DNA of 59,000 bases from Goleter apudmare HA4340-LM2 (GTDB lineage Bacteria; Cyanobacteriota; Cyanobacteriia; Cyanobacteriales; Nostocaceae). Below the pieces are notes generated by a model, which saw nothing but the letters and a program-made list of their open reading frames with translations, did not search any database and was not told the DNA's origin. The stretch is taken from positions 1 through 59,000 of the forward strand of contig JAHHHF010000110.1 in NCBI GenBank assembly GCA_019359495.1, in the 5' to 3' direction. The translations under genes and the position numbers were made by a program. Each line of letters opens with the position of its first letter. The stretch's first letter is position 1. Positions 26,848 to 36,782 of this stretch are shown here, in pieces.

Positions 26848-27870
26848 TCAGCATGACATCATCTCCTCAAACCAATGAACATAACTGATTTTCTGACACA
26901 TACAAGACTGTAAATAGCGGAATTTATCTAATAGTGTATGACCCCATTGTGGTGGAATAGATAATAACTGTAAAATCAGATAAGCTATCAAGCTAACGTA
27001 AATTTGTATGGTAATACCATTAACATTTTTGGTAATTAACTTGTCAAGTTTTAAGTGCATTTTTAAAAACTTCCACAACAATTCAACTCCCCAGCGTAAT
27101 CGATAAATATCCCTGACTTCATCATCACTCACGGCAGCCTCTCCTGACGCTGGTAAGTTAGTTACTAATCGAAACTCAGTTTTCGTTTCTAAATCACAAA
27201 AACTAATTACCCTATAGGCTTGAGCATCATCAGATGCACCAACTTTAATTAATCCAGTTTCTCCCTCAAATTCTAACTTCCAATTATTTTTTATCCGCAG
27301 AACAAAATATTTTTTTTCTTGGACTAATTCTTGGATAAATTTTAATCCAGCAAAGCCTCTATCCATTACGCCAACAGCATTGTCTGGTAATCTAGACATC
27401 ATTTGTGAACCAAATTTATAGTCATGGTCATGCCCGAAGTTGATGAAGTTATCTTCTGGACTTCCCGTAGCTAAATTTAGAGAACTAAAAAGTTTTACTT
27501 GATGATGACCTAGCACCCATAATAACTTACTGGTGAGAGTAATAATGGTGGAATCGATTGGACAAATTGCGTATTTATTATGTAATTTATTGAGAGATTT
27601 ATTCTGTACTAATTCATTTAATTTTTGGTGAATTTCTTGAAAGGGTTTTTGGCTTCGATGTAAATTCGCTTTAGAAAAAGTAGAAATATCTACCTCAAAT
27701 CCTGTATTGTTTAGCCTGCTAAACAAATCTCGCATACTTGTTAGACTGTTATCCAGGACGTAAGAGAGCCAGCATTCAAAGAATAAACGGCTGTTCAAGA
27801 CTGGATAATCATTTTTTGGCAGTCCTTTCAGGATATCTTTGACAATTTTGGGAAATGAATTTATAATCAT
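26848..27870 (-). mobile_element. IS4-family insertion sequence transposase
   Basis: An apparently intact 340-residue DDE transposase. The first Asp is in CPIDSTII, the second in VMDRGFAG. The C-terminal YREK signature is complete: YRLRWGVELLWKFLK gives Y-x2-R-x3-E-x6-K. It lies between two glycosyltransferase genes in the same orientation. Only short AAAATAG-type similarity is seen at the two sides (26841-26847 and inverted at 27921-27927), so I could not fix the terminal inverted repeats or a target duplication. The element is probably little more than the gene plus about 50 bases. Confidence 0.88.
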
Positions 27871-27895
27871 TCTTAACTAAAATATTTTAATCCTT

Positions 27896-27922
27896 AGCCC
27901 AAAATCTAACATATTTTGGGCT
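27896..27922. terminator. Perfect 10-bp hairpin next to the IS
   Basis: AGCCCAAAAT (27896-27905) and ATTTTGGGCT (27913-27922) enclose a 7-base loop, followed on the plus strand by ATTTTTGT. It would terminate plus-strand transcription; for the minus-strand operon there is no T-run. It lies between the transposase start and the next glycosyltransferase stop, and could belong to the IS as protection against read-through. Confidence 0.5.
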
Positions 27923-27939
27923 ATTTTTGTCAGCTTTTT

Positions 27940-29073
27940 CTAAACATTCAACACTTCTGGATTTTTATCTATAACTCTTTCATACACGTTAGCGATTTTT
28001 TCAGCATTCTTATACCAAGATAGTTGCTTGGCTCTCACCAAACCTCTTTCTCTAAACTTTTGTCGATAAACTGAGTTCTTTTGAAGAAGACAAACAGCTT
28101 CTACCATTCCTTCAACATCCACAGGATCTATTAAAATAGCTGCATCACCAGTAACTTCCGGTAAAGATGAAACATTAGAGGTGATAACAGGCGTTCCGCA
28201 TGCCATTGCTTCTACAACAGTCAGTCCGAACCCTTCATAAAGAGAAGGTGAAAGTAAAATGTCGGCTGCGTTATAGAGATGTATTAAAGTATCTTTATCA
28301 GGATTACCGAAGTGAATGATATGTTGCTCAAGCTGATGTTGATGAATGAAAGCCTTATGTTCTGGAGTAAACTGTCCACCTGTTTTCCATAAGCAAACGG
28401 ATAACCCTTTAGTGCGTAAACTTTCTACTACTTTGAGCACGGTCAAAATATTTTTGCGTTGATGTGTTCCTCCTACGTGGAGTAAACAAATAGTTTCTGG
28501 AAATACAGAATATTGTTGACGTAACATATCTACTGCGTCACGAGACAAAACTTGAAATTTTGATTCGACTCCATTCAGTGCCACAGTGATTTGCGCTGGT
28601 GGTATTTTCAACAAATGCTGCATATCTTTAGCCGTATTGGAAGAAACAGCGATCGCATGATTAGCCTGCTGCATTCCTGTAACAGAATATCGCCAAATGG
28701 CGAGACTAAGAGCAGGAAAGCGCGACTGTTTTTCGGGCTGGATGAATTGCACTAAATCATGACAGGTGACAACTACCCTTTGCCCTGCTTTGCGGAGCCA
28801 ACGAGCAATATGAGCATCCGTATGATCGACAATATGAAAAATATCGGCTTGTTGCTGACTAACTTCCTGCGGGTATCGCCAGTAGCACTCATAGTATTTA
28901 CGAATACCTAGACCTGACATCCATAACTTGTCTGGGCTATTCCAAGGCTTTGGCTCAATTTCCATTATCGTCCATTCCGGTCGCACATTTCTAAGACCAG
29001 CGACTAAATTGTCAGTATAGATATCTATGCTGGGTGTAGAACCTCGAATTCGACGGACAAAAAAAACTTTCAT
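27940..29073 (-). CDS. Glycosyltransferase family 4
   Basis: A 377-residue GT-B enzyme from the ATG at 29073, which has GGAGGAG about 6 bases upstream; the frame is open further but only over the preceding gene's 3' end. Motifs: FHIVDHTDAHIARWLRK and VVTCHDLVQF in the acceptor half, LLHVGGTHQRKNI at the domain junction, and YEGFGLTVVEAMACGTPV in the donor half. It is the last gene transcribed before the IS insertion. Predicted EPS glycosyltransferase, mannosyltransferase-like in sequence, donor not proven. Confidence 0.92.
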   Translation of the reverse strand: MKVFFVRRIRGSTPSIDIYTDNLVAGLRNVRPEWTIMEIEPKPWNSPDKLWMSGLGIRKYYECYWRYPQEVSQQQADIFHIVDHTDAHIARWLRKAGQRVVVTCHDLVQFIQPEKQSRFPALSLAIWRYSVTGMQQANHAIAVSSNTAKDMQHLLKIPPAQITVALNGVESKFQVLSRDAVDMLRQQYSVFPETICLLHVGGTHQRKNILTVLKVVESLRTKGLSVCLWKTGGQFTPEHKAFIHQHQLEQHIIHFGNPDKDTLIHLYNAADILLSPSLYEGFGLTVVEAMACGTPVITSNVSSLPEVTGDAAILIDPVDVEGMVEAVCLLQKNSVYRQKFRERGLVRAKQLSWYKNAEKIANVYERVIDKNPEVLNV

Positions 29074-29093
29074 GAATCTCCTCCACTCATTAG

Positions 29094-30299
29094 TTAGCCC
29101 AAGCTCTGCGTTTGTTCGGTGAGCATGTCCTGCCACAAACGAATCAACCGCTCTGCAATACGATCATGGCTGTAGTGCTGTTGAACTCTATGAAGTCCGT
29201 ACTGTCCCACTTCCTGCCACCACTCAGGCTCACGAATCATCCGTTCTAGGATAGCTGCTAAACCATCAACATCTTCCTCCTGAAATATTAGATCTGATCG
29301 CCCAATTACATTAGGAATTTCGCCGGAACAAGAACCAACTACAGGAATTCCCATGGACATAGCTTCAATCAGAACATGACCAAATTGTTCTTTCCAAGTT
29401 GGGGTTGAGCGAGAAGGTAGTACTAATACATCAAATTGCCTGAGTTCATCGGGGGCTTTGTTGTGGGGAACTGCACCTCGCCAGAGAATGCGATCGCTAA
29501 TTTGCAGATTTTCGGCTAGGTTTCGCAGTGATGTTTCTTCAGATCCAGAACCGCAGAGAATAATTTGACTGTTGATACCGCGATCGCGTAACTGAGCAAC
29601 AGCACTAAAAATCAGATCAATTCCTTTGCTTTGAGCCAATCTCCCAAGAAAGCCAACCCTAAAAGGGGATATATCAGAGGTAGGCAATTTTGTGGGTGGG
29701 GCAAAAAACTCTGGATCAACACCCATTTGGGGCATCACTTCTAATAAGCCACCATAGCCCCATTTTCCCATGATATCGGCTCCGTCTTGGTTGCCTGAGA
29801 TAATGGCACTGGCAGCATTAAGCACATACTGACAAATTTTCCACCGAACTAGGGGCAATTGTCGTAATTGATTTTCCCATCCAAATATGACAATCGGTTT
29901 GTGGATTATACGAGCTAAAATAGCGATCTCAAAAGCACAGAGTGAAAAAACTTCCTCCTCAACTTGGATAATATCGGGTTTAAAGTCTTTTAAGATTTGC
30001 CAAAGTACCCATGGGGCATAAAAATGCGCTCCTACTCTCCCCGTAAATAGGACAGGAGATGAATAGAGGTGTAAATTAGGATAGGGACGCTCTAATGGTA
30101 ATGTACGATTCCACTCTAATGCAGTCCAGTTACTAGGAGCAAGTAGTCCAATTTCTAACCCTTCCACTTGAGCGATCGCATTTAGCTTACCTTGATTTAC
30201 GCCTACAACATAAGCATGACTGATAAATAGGACTCTCAACGAATTAGGAGGAGGTTTTGTAGAGACCACAGATAAATTAGTATTGGGAATTTCTTGCAT
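29094..30299 (-). CDS. Glycosyltransferase family 4
   Basis: A 401-residue GT-B enzyme. Domain-junction motif RVGFLGRLAQSKGIDLIF, then QIILCGSGSEE, and the donor motif KEQFGHVLIEAMSMGIPVVGS. The acceptor half carries DIIQVEEEVFSLCAFE. Its stop is 20 bases from the next start (29073), so both belong to one transcript. Substrate unknown. Confidence 0.92.
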   Translation of the reverse strand: MQEIPNTNLSVVSTKPPPNSLRVLFISHAYVVGVNQGKLNAIAQVEGLEIGLLAPSNWTALEWNRTLPLERPYPNLHLYSSPVLFTGRVGAHFYAPWVLWQILKDFKPDIIQVEEEVFSLCAFEIAILARIIHKPIVIFGWENQLRQLPLVRWKICQYVLNAASAIISGNQDGADIMGKWGYGGLLEVMPQMGVDPEFFAPPTKLPTSDISPFRVGFLGRLAQSKGIDLIFSAVAQLRDRGINSQIILCGSGSEETSLRNLAENLQISDRILWRGAVPHNKAPDELRQFDVLVLPSRSTPTWKEQFGHVLIEAMSMGIPVVGSCSGEIPNVIGRSDLIFQEEDVDGLAAILERMIREPEWWQEVGQYGLHRVQQHYSHDRIAERLIRLWQDMLTEQTQSLG

Positions 30300-30367
30300 A
30301 TTCTAAATAGTTTATTGAATGTTGGATTGACTTAATATCTAGTTTATTTAATAGCTATTGAATATCT

Positions 30368-31423
30368 TTATTTTGTGAGTGTCCGAATTTTTTCTACTGC
30401 CCAGCCAATAAATTTTGGTCGATATTGTGGAGCATATAACCAAGTGATCGCAGGGGTGGCTAATGGTAATGGCAGTAACCCTACCCAGATAAACCAGATA
30501 CTGTAAAAAAATCGCTTTTGCCAGTTAAAATCTGAGTATTTCCACAAAGAGCGAATTCCCCAATAAATTAAATTTAGTGGGCGATCGCTCAGAACTGGAT
30601 GTTTTTGGGGATCTAGGCGTAGAGAGATAATGCGAGACCATAAGCGACCGATTGAGCGTTGTTCTAAATCCGCAGGAATCTTATAGCCTAATGCTTTTGC
30701 TTTTTGGGTTAACAGCGCGAAGTTTTGTAAATCGTGACGAACAAAGCGTTGGAAGCGATCGCTAGTAACAGTTGCCAAAGCCCATTGATTCGTATCGTGA
30801 ATTCTGTAAGCACCCAAAGGTTCATCTATTGCTGCAACGTCGCCGTAAAACGGAACTTGAAAAGATAAATAGTCATCTGCGGTGAGTTTATATTCATCAG
30901 GAATAGGAAACAGCTTTTCCAGAAAGTGCCGATTCAGGGCATTACCGCTAGTTGGAGTGCTGACATACCCACCTTTATCTAAAAGGATTTTCCATACCTC
31001 ACCACTTGAAAGGGAGGAACTTCCTTGGGGAGAAGAATAGCCAAGGGATTTCCCCAGGGTATCAACAACTGTTAGACGGTAATGTACTTTAGAAAGTTCT
31101 GGTTTCCAGACAGCGACGATTTGCTCAACTGCATTAGGAAATAGGTAATCATCTGAATCTAGAAAGATAATTATGTCACCCTTACTTTTGGCAAAACCAC
31201 TATTGAAGGCAGCAGCCTGTTTGCCATTAGGCTGGAGAATGGAGATGATGCGATCGCTATACTCGGCAATAATCTCGCGGGAGTTATCGGTGGAACCATC
31301 ATCTACCACAATAACTTCAGTGTGAGGATAGGTTTGACTCAACGCACTATCGATCGCTTGGGAGAGGAAGCGATCATAGTTATAGTTATTAATAATAATG
31401 CTGCATAAAGGCTGAAACTTCAT
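30368..31423 (-). CDS. Glycosyltransferase family 2
   Basis: A 351-residue GT-A enzyme. It has an N-terminal nucleotide-binding motif (VIVVDDGSTDNS), the metal-binding IIFLDSDDYLFP, and the catalytic-region segment LTADDYLSFQVPFYG. The C-terminal ~80 residues are hydrophobic and aromatic (FFYSIWFIWVGLLPLPLA) and may contact the membrane. It is part of the EPS operon, 36 bases ahead of the frameshifted FkbM gene. Confidence 0.92.
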   Translation of the reverse strand: MKFQPLCSIIINNYNYDRFLSQAIDSALSQTYPHTEVIVVDDGSTDNSREIIAEYSDRIISILQPNGKQAAAFNSGFAKSKGDIIIFLDSDDYLFPNAVEQIVAVWKPELSKVHYRLTVVDTLGKSLGYSSPQGSSSLSSGEVWKILLDKGGYVSTPTSGNALNRHFLEKLFPIPDEYKLTADDYLSFQVPFYGDVAAIDEPLGAYRIHDTNQWALATVTSDRFQRFVRHDLQNFALLTQKAKALGYKIPADLEQRSIGRLWSRIISLRLDPQKHPVLSDRPLNLIYWGIRSLWKYSDFNWQKRFFYSIWFIWVGLLPLPLATPAITWLYAPQYRPKFIGWAVEKIRTLTK

Positions 31424-31459
31424 ATTTTTGGATCAGGCAAACAACTAAGCTCTTAACTT

Positions 31460-32373
31460 TTATTCTGGGATTATTCCTAATTTATTTAAGATAAAATTTG
31501 GTGTTTCCGAGGGTGCGAGTATTATATGTTCAAGATCGGGCTTAAATTGTTTTATCTCAATAAATTGACCAGATCTTTTTTGCTGAAAAAAGCGGTAGTT
31601 CCAAGGTAAAACTATGTTGACTACATCTAGAAATGAAGCCCCAAACTTGGGCAAAAAATAATTATTAAACTCTCCATAGATAATGGGACGAGTTTGACTA
31701 AGAAAAGATGCACCACCGCGCAAAAACATAACTTCTGCCCCTTCAACATCAATTTTGATTAGATCACAGTTTTGGATATTTTGTTTCTTGACGAAGGTAT
31801 CGAGTCTCGTCAAATGGGCTTTTGAAGTTCTACCAAAATAATCGGCTGGAAATGCTGCAATCATTACAGCATTTCCAGTACTAGAATTATTCTTATTCTC
31901 CATAGAGATTTCAATCATACCTTCATCATCTCCTAGGGCAATGTCGTATGCCAAGACAGTCTCTTCGAGATTATTTAATGAGATGTTAGTCTTAAGACGC
32001 TCGAAATTAGATTTAACTGGCTCAAAAGCATATAATTTACCATTTAATGTTTGTAAGTGCGACCTAATGGGACTGAATAAAACCCAATATTCGCACCAAC
32101 ATCAAATACAATACATTTTTCTTTCAGACAATTAGACAATCTTGAAATTATGTCATTATCATAAGCTCCTGTCCAATAAGACCACTGCTCTGTTCTACTT
32201 CGCACATCCAACCGCATCGAGGTTCCATCTCGCATTTTAACTTTTGAAATACATTCTTGGTTATTATTAAAGTTAGTCAATAAATGACTAATTACGTTCC
32301 CAAGATGACGCTTTCCACGAAAATATGGTGTAGAGCGGGATAGATAAGCAATTGAATTACGCAATTGATGCAT
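31460..32373 (-). pseudogene. FkbM family methyltransferase, frameshifted
   Basis: Two adjoining frames make one FkbM methyltransferase. The first (32373 down to 32044) holds the N-terminus and the SAM-binding VFDVGANIGFYS, then PLGR, and stops soon after. Reading on in the next frame from about 32059 gives HLQTLNGKLYAFEPVKSNF and continues without a break into AYDIALGDDEG, then DLIKIDVEGAEVMFLRG and the C-terminus at 31460. A single missing base in CG(-)CAC around 32059-32060 restores PLGRHLQTL. The methyl donor site and C-terminal motif are therefore on separate frames and the product is probably inactive, unless this is a sequencing error. Confidence 0.88.
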
Positions 32374-32595
32374 GATGTTAACTTTTTATTGTTTTAGGCT
32401 CTTCAGAACTTGATTATGCTAAAAAATTAAAAGCAAAGTCAGATAAGGAACAACAAAATTATTTATCAATAAAAAATAAATTTCTTGATTGCATGAAAAT
32501 CTAAAATTTATTTTAATGGCAAAATTTAAATTTTAAACAATTGTTTGGCATATATATCATGTACAAAAAATCAGTTTTTATTGGATTTTATAATG

Positions 32596-33753
32596 TTAAA
32601 TATTTTCCCTTAGTAAGTTTTTGACTGTTTTACCTGCTACTACCCAATTCAGTCGCGATTGATATTCGTTAAAAGAGGATAATGCCAAACTCTGATAATC
32701 TGAATAGTTGTCAAACAACCGAGTGATGTAATCACAATATTCAGATATGTCAGCATTGATATCAAACAGATTACCATTAATATTCGGTTTAATAATTGTT
32801 GTAATTCCACCAACTTTCCTGGAAATACAAGGAACACCAAATGAATTAGCTTCGCAGAAAACTACGCCATAACATTCTGCTCTCGAAGGAAGAATGAGCA
32901 AATGAGACTCTGCAATTAGTTGATTAATTTTCTCTTTTCCCGCAATAGTAGATTTACTAATATATCCTAAAGATTTAACAAAGCTAGGGAGACGACCTTC
33001 GACAATTGGTTGACAACCAACAACTGTCAATTCTGTATCTAGACCTAAATTATTAAGTTCTTCAGCAACCTTGAGGGCAACATCTCCGCCCTTTCGATAC
33101 CAATCAACCCCTAAAAATAACAGTTTACATTTATTTGCAGGTCTAGCTGCAATCAGACCTTTAATCTCAGTCAAGGTTCTTTGACTATGAATGTTGGCAC
33201 CAAATGGCACTACCTTCACCTTCGTTGGATCGGCACCGTAATACTCAATTGCCGTCTGGGCCGCCCATTCAGAAGCGTAAATCGCTAACTTACACTTTTC
33301 TAGAGCTAGCTTTTCCATCATGTGCCAATTATCGAGAGATTCCTCACAGAGATTACTATACTGGGAATAAAAATCCACCAAGCCAGCACAGGTTGCATCT
33401 GCCCAGAAAACAATAGGTTGTTTACACTCAAGATAGACAATTGGTCTTATCGTCGCACTAAACACGATTTCTGCATTCCTCACGGAAAGCATTTTAGAAA
33501 TCTGATGAGCATAATGCTTCAAAACTAGCAGTTCTGAGTCTTTTTCATAATGTGTATTTTGAAAAAATTTGTAGTAGCGGCGTTTGCACTTTTGCACAAT
33601 CCTAAATATAAATTTCTCTTCCAGAGGACCGAAATACTCCAGATGCATACCTTGCTTCTTCAACGATTGTGAAATGTAGTAACCTAAGCCAGACCACTCA
33701 TTTGAACCTGTCAAACTTCGTGCATCATAGGTAGTGGTATACGCTAGTTTCAT
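32596..33753 (-). CDS. Glycosyltransferase family 4
   Basis: A 385-residue GT-B enzyme. N-terminal LTGSNEWSGLGYYISQSL resembles sugar-acceptor domains. VVPFGANIHSQRTL and LLFLGVDWYRKGGDVALKV mark the inter-domain region, and SRAECYGVVFCEANSFGVPCISR is the donor-site E-x7-E motif. About 220 AT-rich bases separate it from the FkbM pseudogene, and about 250 bases from the gene upstream, so it may have its own promoter. Confidence 0.9.
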   Translation of the reverse strand: MKLAYTTTYDARSLTGSNEWSGLGYYISQSLKKQGMHLEYFGPLEEKFIFRIVQKCKRRYYKFFQNTHYEKDSELLVLKHYAHQISKMLSVRNAEIVFSATIRPIVYLECKQPIVFWADATCAGLVDFYSQYSNLCEESLDNWHMMEKLALEKCKLAIYASEWAAQTAIEYYGADPTKVKVVPFGANIHSQRTLTEIKGLIAARPANKCKLLFLGVDWYRKGGDVALKVAEELNNLGLDTELTVVGCQPIVEGRLPSFVKSLGYISKSTIAGKEKINQLIAESHLLILPSRAECYGVVFCEANSFGVPCISRKVGGITTIIKPNINGNLFDINADISEYCDYITRLFDNYSDYQSLALSSFNEYQSRLNWVVAGKTVKNLLRENI

Positions 33754-34005
33754 TGTAGATTTACTCTAGTGAATAGTAGAAATTTTGGTTTTTCATTACC
33801 AGAACTTACGCAACTGGCACATTTATCCTAATTGATATTGAAATAGAAGTATTGGTAAGAGAAAAGCTTTGACACCTTGCCTTGCGTGCATTGTTCTTCA
33901 AAAAAAGCTTGGATCGAGTTTCTATCCATTCTGAAAACTAAAATTATCAGTATTTCTTATGTTCGTAGGGTGTAGATTGGAAGAAGCCACTCAAATTTTT
34001 TCTGG

Positions 34006-34836
34006 TTAGGAAAACTCGTTATCACGACTGGGTAAAGCAATGAAATTTGTTGTACGGAATTGTTCGTAGACCTCTTGATATTCAAGTATGGGGCTTAAAT
34101 AGCAAGAAGGAGTAATTCTAAAAATATTACCCATACCATGGGCTTGCAGAAAGTAAAAGATATCTTGAAATAAGATTCGTGAATCAAGATTGCAACTGCC
34201 AAACTCAAAGGATATCATTTTAATTTTCTTCTTTTCAAGCATTTCAACTGCTCCTTCAAGTACATCAAGTTCATGACCCTCAACGTCCAGCTTTAGCAAA
34301 TCAATATGCTGAATTTCATAGCATGAGCAATAGTTATCCAGAGTATCAATTTTGATAGTTTCAGAGTATTTAAAGTCAATACCGACATGATCTAACCTAC
34401 GCTTAGATAAAGATGCTAACCAGGAGCCATCCCTCTCATAATGCAATTTAGTCTCACCAATTTGTTTCCCCAAAGCAGAATTATTGAGAGTGACATTATC
34501 ATAATATTTGGCAGAGTCACATAAAATTTTGTATGTGTATTGGCTAGGCTCAAATGAATAAACCTCTAATGCTAAATCCTCTAAGTGTTGTTGTGCCATA
34601 CTAAGAAATTGACCTTGATTTGCGCCAACATCAAAAATGCAGAGAGGTTGCTCTGGAGTAGAATGTTTTTTCAATAGTTTGAATAATACTGATTCGCCAC
34701 TGACAAAAGAATTACTACCAGATCCAATACCAATAAGATAATGTAGGAATTGGGAAAAAACTAAACGTTGGATTGCAGCCTGAACTATTGCATTGCCTGA
34801 AATAGGGACTAATAACTTTGTAATAAAAGGATGCAT
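34006..34836 (-). CDS. FkbM family methyltransferase
   Basis: A 276-residue SAM-dependent O-methyltransferase. The SAM-binding motif is CIFDVGANQGQFLSMA, followed by VYSFEPSQYTYKIL and the FkbM C-terminal motif IDLLKLDVEGHELDVLEGA. FkbM-family enzymes methylate sugar or polyketide hydroxyls; in an EPS locus the target is probably a sugar of the repeat unit. No frameshift, and its length is normal for the family. It lies between the ABC transporter gene and a GT4 gene. Confidence 0.92.
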   Translation of the reverse strand: MHPFITKLLVPISGNAIVQAAIQRLVFSQFLHYLIGIGSGSNSFVSGESVLFKLLKKHSTPEQPLCIFDVGANQGQFLSMAQQHLEDLALEVYSFEPSQYTYKILCDSAKYYDNVTLNNSALGKQIGETKLHYERDGSWLASLSKRRLDHVGIDFKYSETIKIDTLDNYCSCYEIQHIDLLKLDVEGHELDVLEGAVEMLEKKKIKMISFEFGSCNLDSRILFQDIFYFLQAHGMGNIFRITPSCYLSPILEYQEVYEQFRTTNFIALPSRDNEFS

Positions 34837-34899
34837 ATTTTAGACTCCAAGAGTGATAAATTAATCAAGAACATTAAAGTAAAAATAACTAGGTAACTC

Positions 34900-36711
34900 C
34901 TATTTGTTTTTATCTAGAATAACTTCCTGGTAGCTACCTGATTTGACAATTCGACCTTGATCGAGTTGGTAAATGCGATTGCAATGTTCAATTGTTGAAA
35001 GACGATGTGCAATAATGATGATTGTTTTAGTGCCAGCTAAAGCTTTTGTCGCTTCAGTAATCAGATGCTCTGTTTCTGTATCTAGGGCAGCAGTTGCTTC
35101 ATCGAAAACCAGTATTTCTCTTTCGTAATAAAGCACCCGTGCAATTCCAACCCTTTGCCGTTGTCCTCCAGATAAAAGTACTCCCCGTTCGCCAACAACT
35201 GTTTTAACACCATCTGGTAGTTGCTCCACCACTTCACTCAGTTGAGCCATCTCAACTGCCTTTCTTAATCGATTTTGATCAATTAAATGATCCGGTACAC
35301 CAAAGGCAATATTTCGCTCTAGAGTATCATCTATCAAAAAGATAGATTGAGGAACGTAACCAAGCATATTCTGCCAAGAGCGTAAATTACTGTAGACTGA
35401 AACCCCGTCAACTTTAATGTCTCCACATTGAGGAATGAAAAGACCTAAGAGAACATCCACTAAAGTCGTTTTACCAGCACCGGACTTACCAATTACACCG
35501 ATGGACTCGCCCTTTGGAATTGTCAAGGAAATTTCGTCTAACGACTTCCTTGAAGTATCTGGATACTGAAAAGTAACTTGGCTGAGAACTATCTGCTTCT
35601 TCAATGAAAAGGGCAATGCATCAGAACCAAGTGACAAGTTTTTTGGGAGATGATTAATACTAGCAGTAGGTAGATTTTTTAGTTTTTCTATCTCTTGAAA
35701 GTCAAAGAATAATTTATCAACGCCAAAAGTATTTGATCTAAATACGTTAATTGCTCCTACTAAGTTACTTACTGCGGGAAGAAGACGAATTGAGGCAAGG
35801 GCAAAGATCCCTAAAATGGCTGACAGATTTTGTCCTTGCCCTCGATTTAGATTAATATACAAAAGTGTAAAAATCACTAAAAAGGTAATCATAAAGGCTT
35901 CAATCACAAAGCGTGGAAGATTACCATAACTTCGATTCAATGATATATTTTCGGCGAACCTCTTAGTCTGTTGCTCCATTTGGTGATCGAAATAATATTC
36001 GCAACCAATCACACGGGTTTCTTTCAAGCTTCCTAAAGCATGATGTACAATACGAATCATCTCTTCCTCAGATCCCCATCCTTCCTTGCTCCAGAACGCC
36101 AAACGACTTTTCAGTGACTTGACTAGCCCAAAGACAACAGGCAATAGTAAAACAATCATAAACAGTGCTATGGCACTAGCCTTAATTAAAAGTAGAGTTA
36201 AGGCTAAAACAATAGCAAAATTAGAGATAGCTGTTAGAAGAGGCATCACTACGCCAAGGCAAACGTTATCTGTGGTATTAGTAATATTTTGAATTATTGA
36301 TGCAGAATTAATCCGTAGATGAAAGCTGTAAGGAGCTTCAAGATAAGCTTTTAACAGCTTATGTGATAGATTCCCTTTCAAGGTGAAGCCAAATTGAAAC
36401 ACTGATTTTTGAGCTTCAAAACTCAAAAATGATTTTAAATAATAGGCAATTAGCACTATTATAGCTAAAAATATCAGAAAATACTGTTCAGAGCTAAAGT
36501 TTAATTGGCTGTATATTAGATACAACCAATAATTATTTTTAATTAAATCTGGAGTAGTAGCAACGGCAATGAATGGCCCAATCATCGCAGTTCCAATAAC
36601 TTCTAAGAAAGAGACAATTATAAATACAAAAACCATTACAACAAGCATCTTGTGATGCCCTTTAGTAAGGTATAAAAGCTTAGATGCAAATTGCAACATA
36701 AATACAGACAA
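34900..36711 (-). CDS. ABC transporter, fused permease and ATPase (MsbA/PglK type)
   Basis: A 603-residue half-transporter. The N-terminal ~320 residues have about six transmembrane helices. The ATPase domain has Walker A GVIGKSGAGKTTLVDVLLG, signature LLSGGQRQRVGIARVL, Walker B ILVFDEATAALD, and the switch His in IIIAHRLSTIEHC. PglK/MsbA-type proteins flip lipid-linked glycans or lipids across the membrane. As no Wzx flippase is visible in this locus, this protein is a good candidate for that step, though a lipid or toxin exporter cannot be excluded. Confidence 0.92.
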   Translation of the reverse strand: MSVFMLQFASKLLYLTKGHHKMLVVMVFVFIIVSFLEVIGTAMIGPFIAVATTPDLIKNNYWLYLIYSQLNFSSEQYFLIFLAIIVLIAYYLKSFLSFEAQKSVFQFGFTLKGNLSHKLLKAYLEAPYSFHLRINSASIIQNITNTTDNVCLGVVMPLLTAISNFAIVLALTLLLIKASAIALFMIVLLLPVVFGLVKSLKSRLAFWSKEGWGSEEEMIRIVHHALGSLKETRVIGCEYYFDHQMEQQTKRFAENISLNRSYGNLPRFVIEAFMITFLVIFTLLYINLNRGQGQNLSAILGIFALASIRLLPAVSNLVGAINVFRSNTFGVDKLFFDFQEIEKLKNLPTASINHLPKNLSLGSDALPFSLKKQIVLSQVTFQYPDTSRKSLDEISLTIPKGESIGVIGKSGAGKTTLVDVLLGLFIPQCGDIKVDGVSVYSNLRSWQNMLGYVPQSIFLIDDTLERNIAFGVPDHLIDQNRLRKAVEMAQLSEVVEQLPDGVKTVVGERGVLLSGGQRQRVGIARVLYYEREILVFDEATAALDTETEHLITEATKALAGTKTIIIIAHRLSTIEHCNRIYQLDQGRIVKSGSYQEVILDKNK

Positions 36712-36782
36712 TGTCCTAATATAATTTTTTTATTAAAAAATAAATTACAATACAAGCGAAACTTGAGCCGAGAGTATCTCAT

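Noticed and set aside
26841-27927. AAAATAG as terminal inverted repeats of the IS4 element
   Set aside because: Only 7 bases match and no target duplication is evident; insufficient to fix the ends.
33801-33820. AGAACTTACGCAACTGGCAC as a complete miniature element
   Set aside because: Only one end is seen; no inverted partner in the 250-base gap, so not called as an element.
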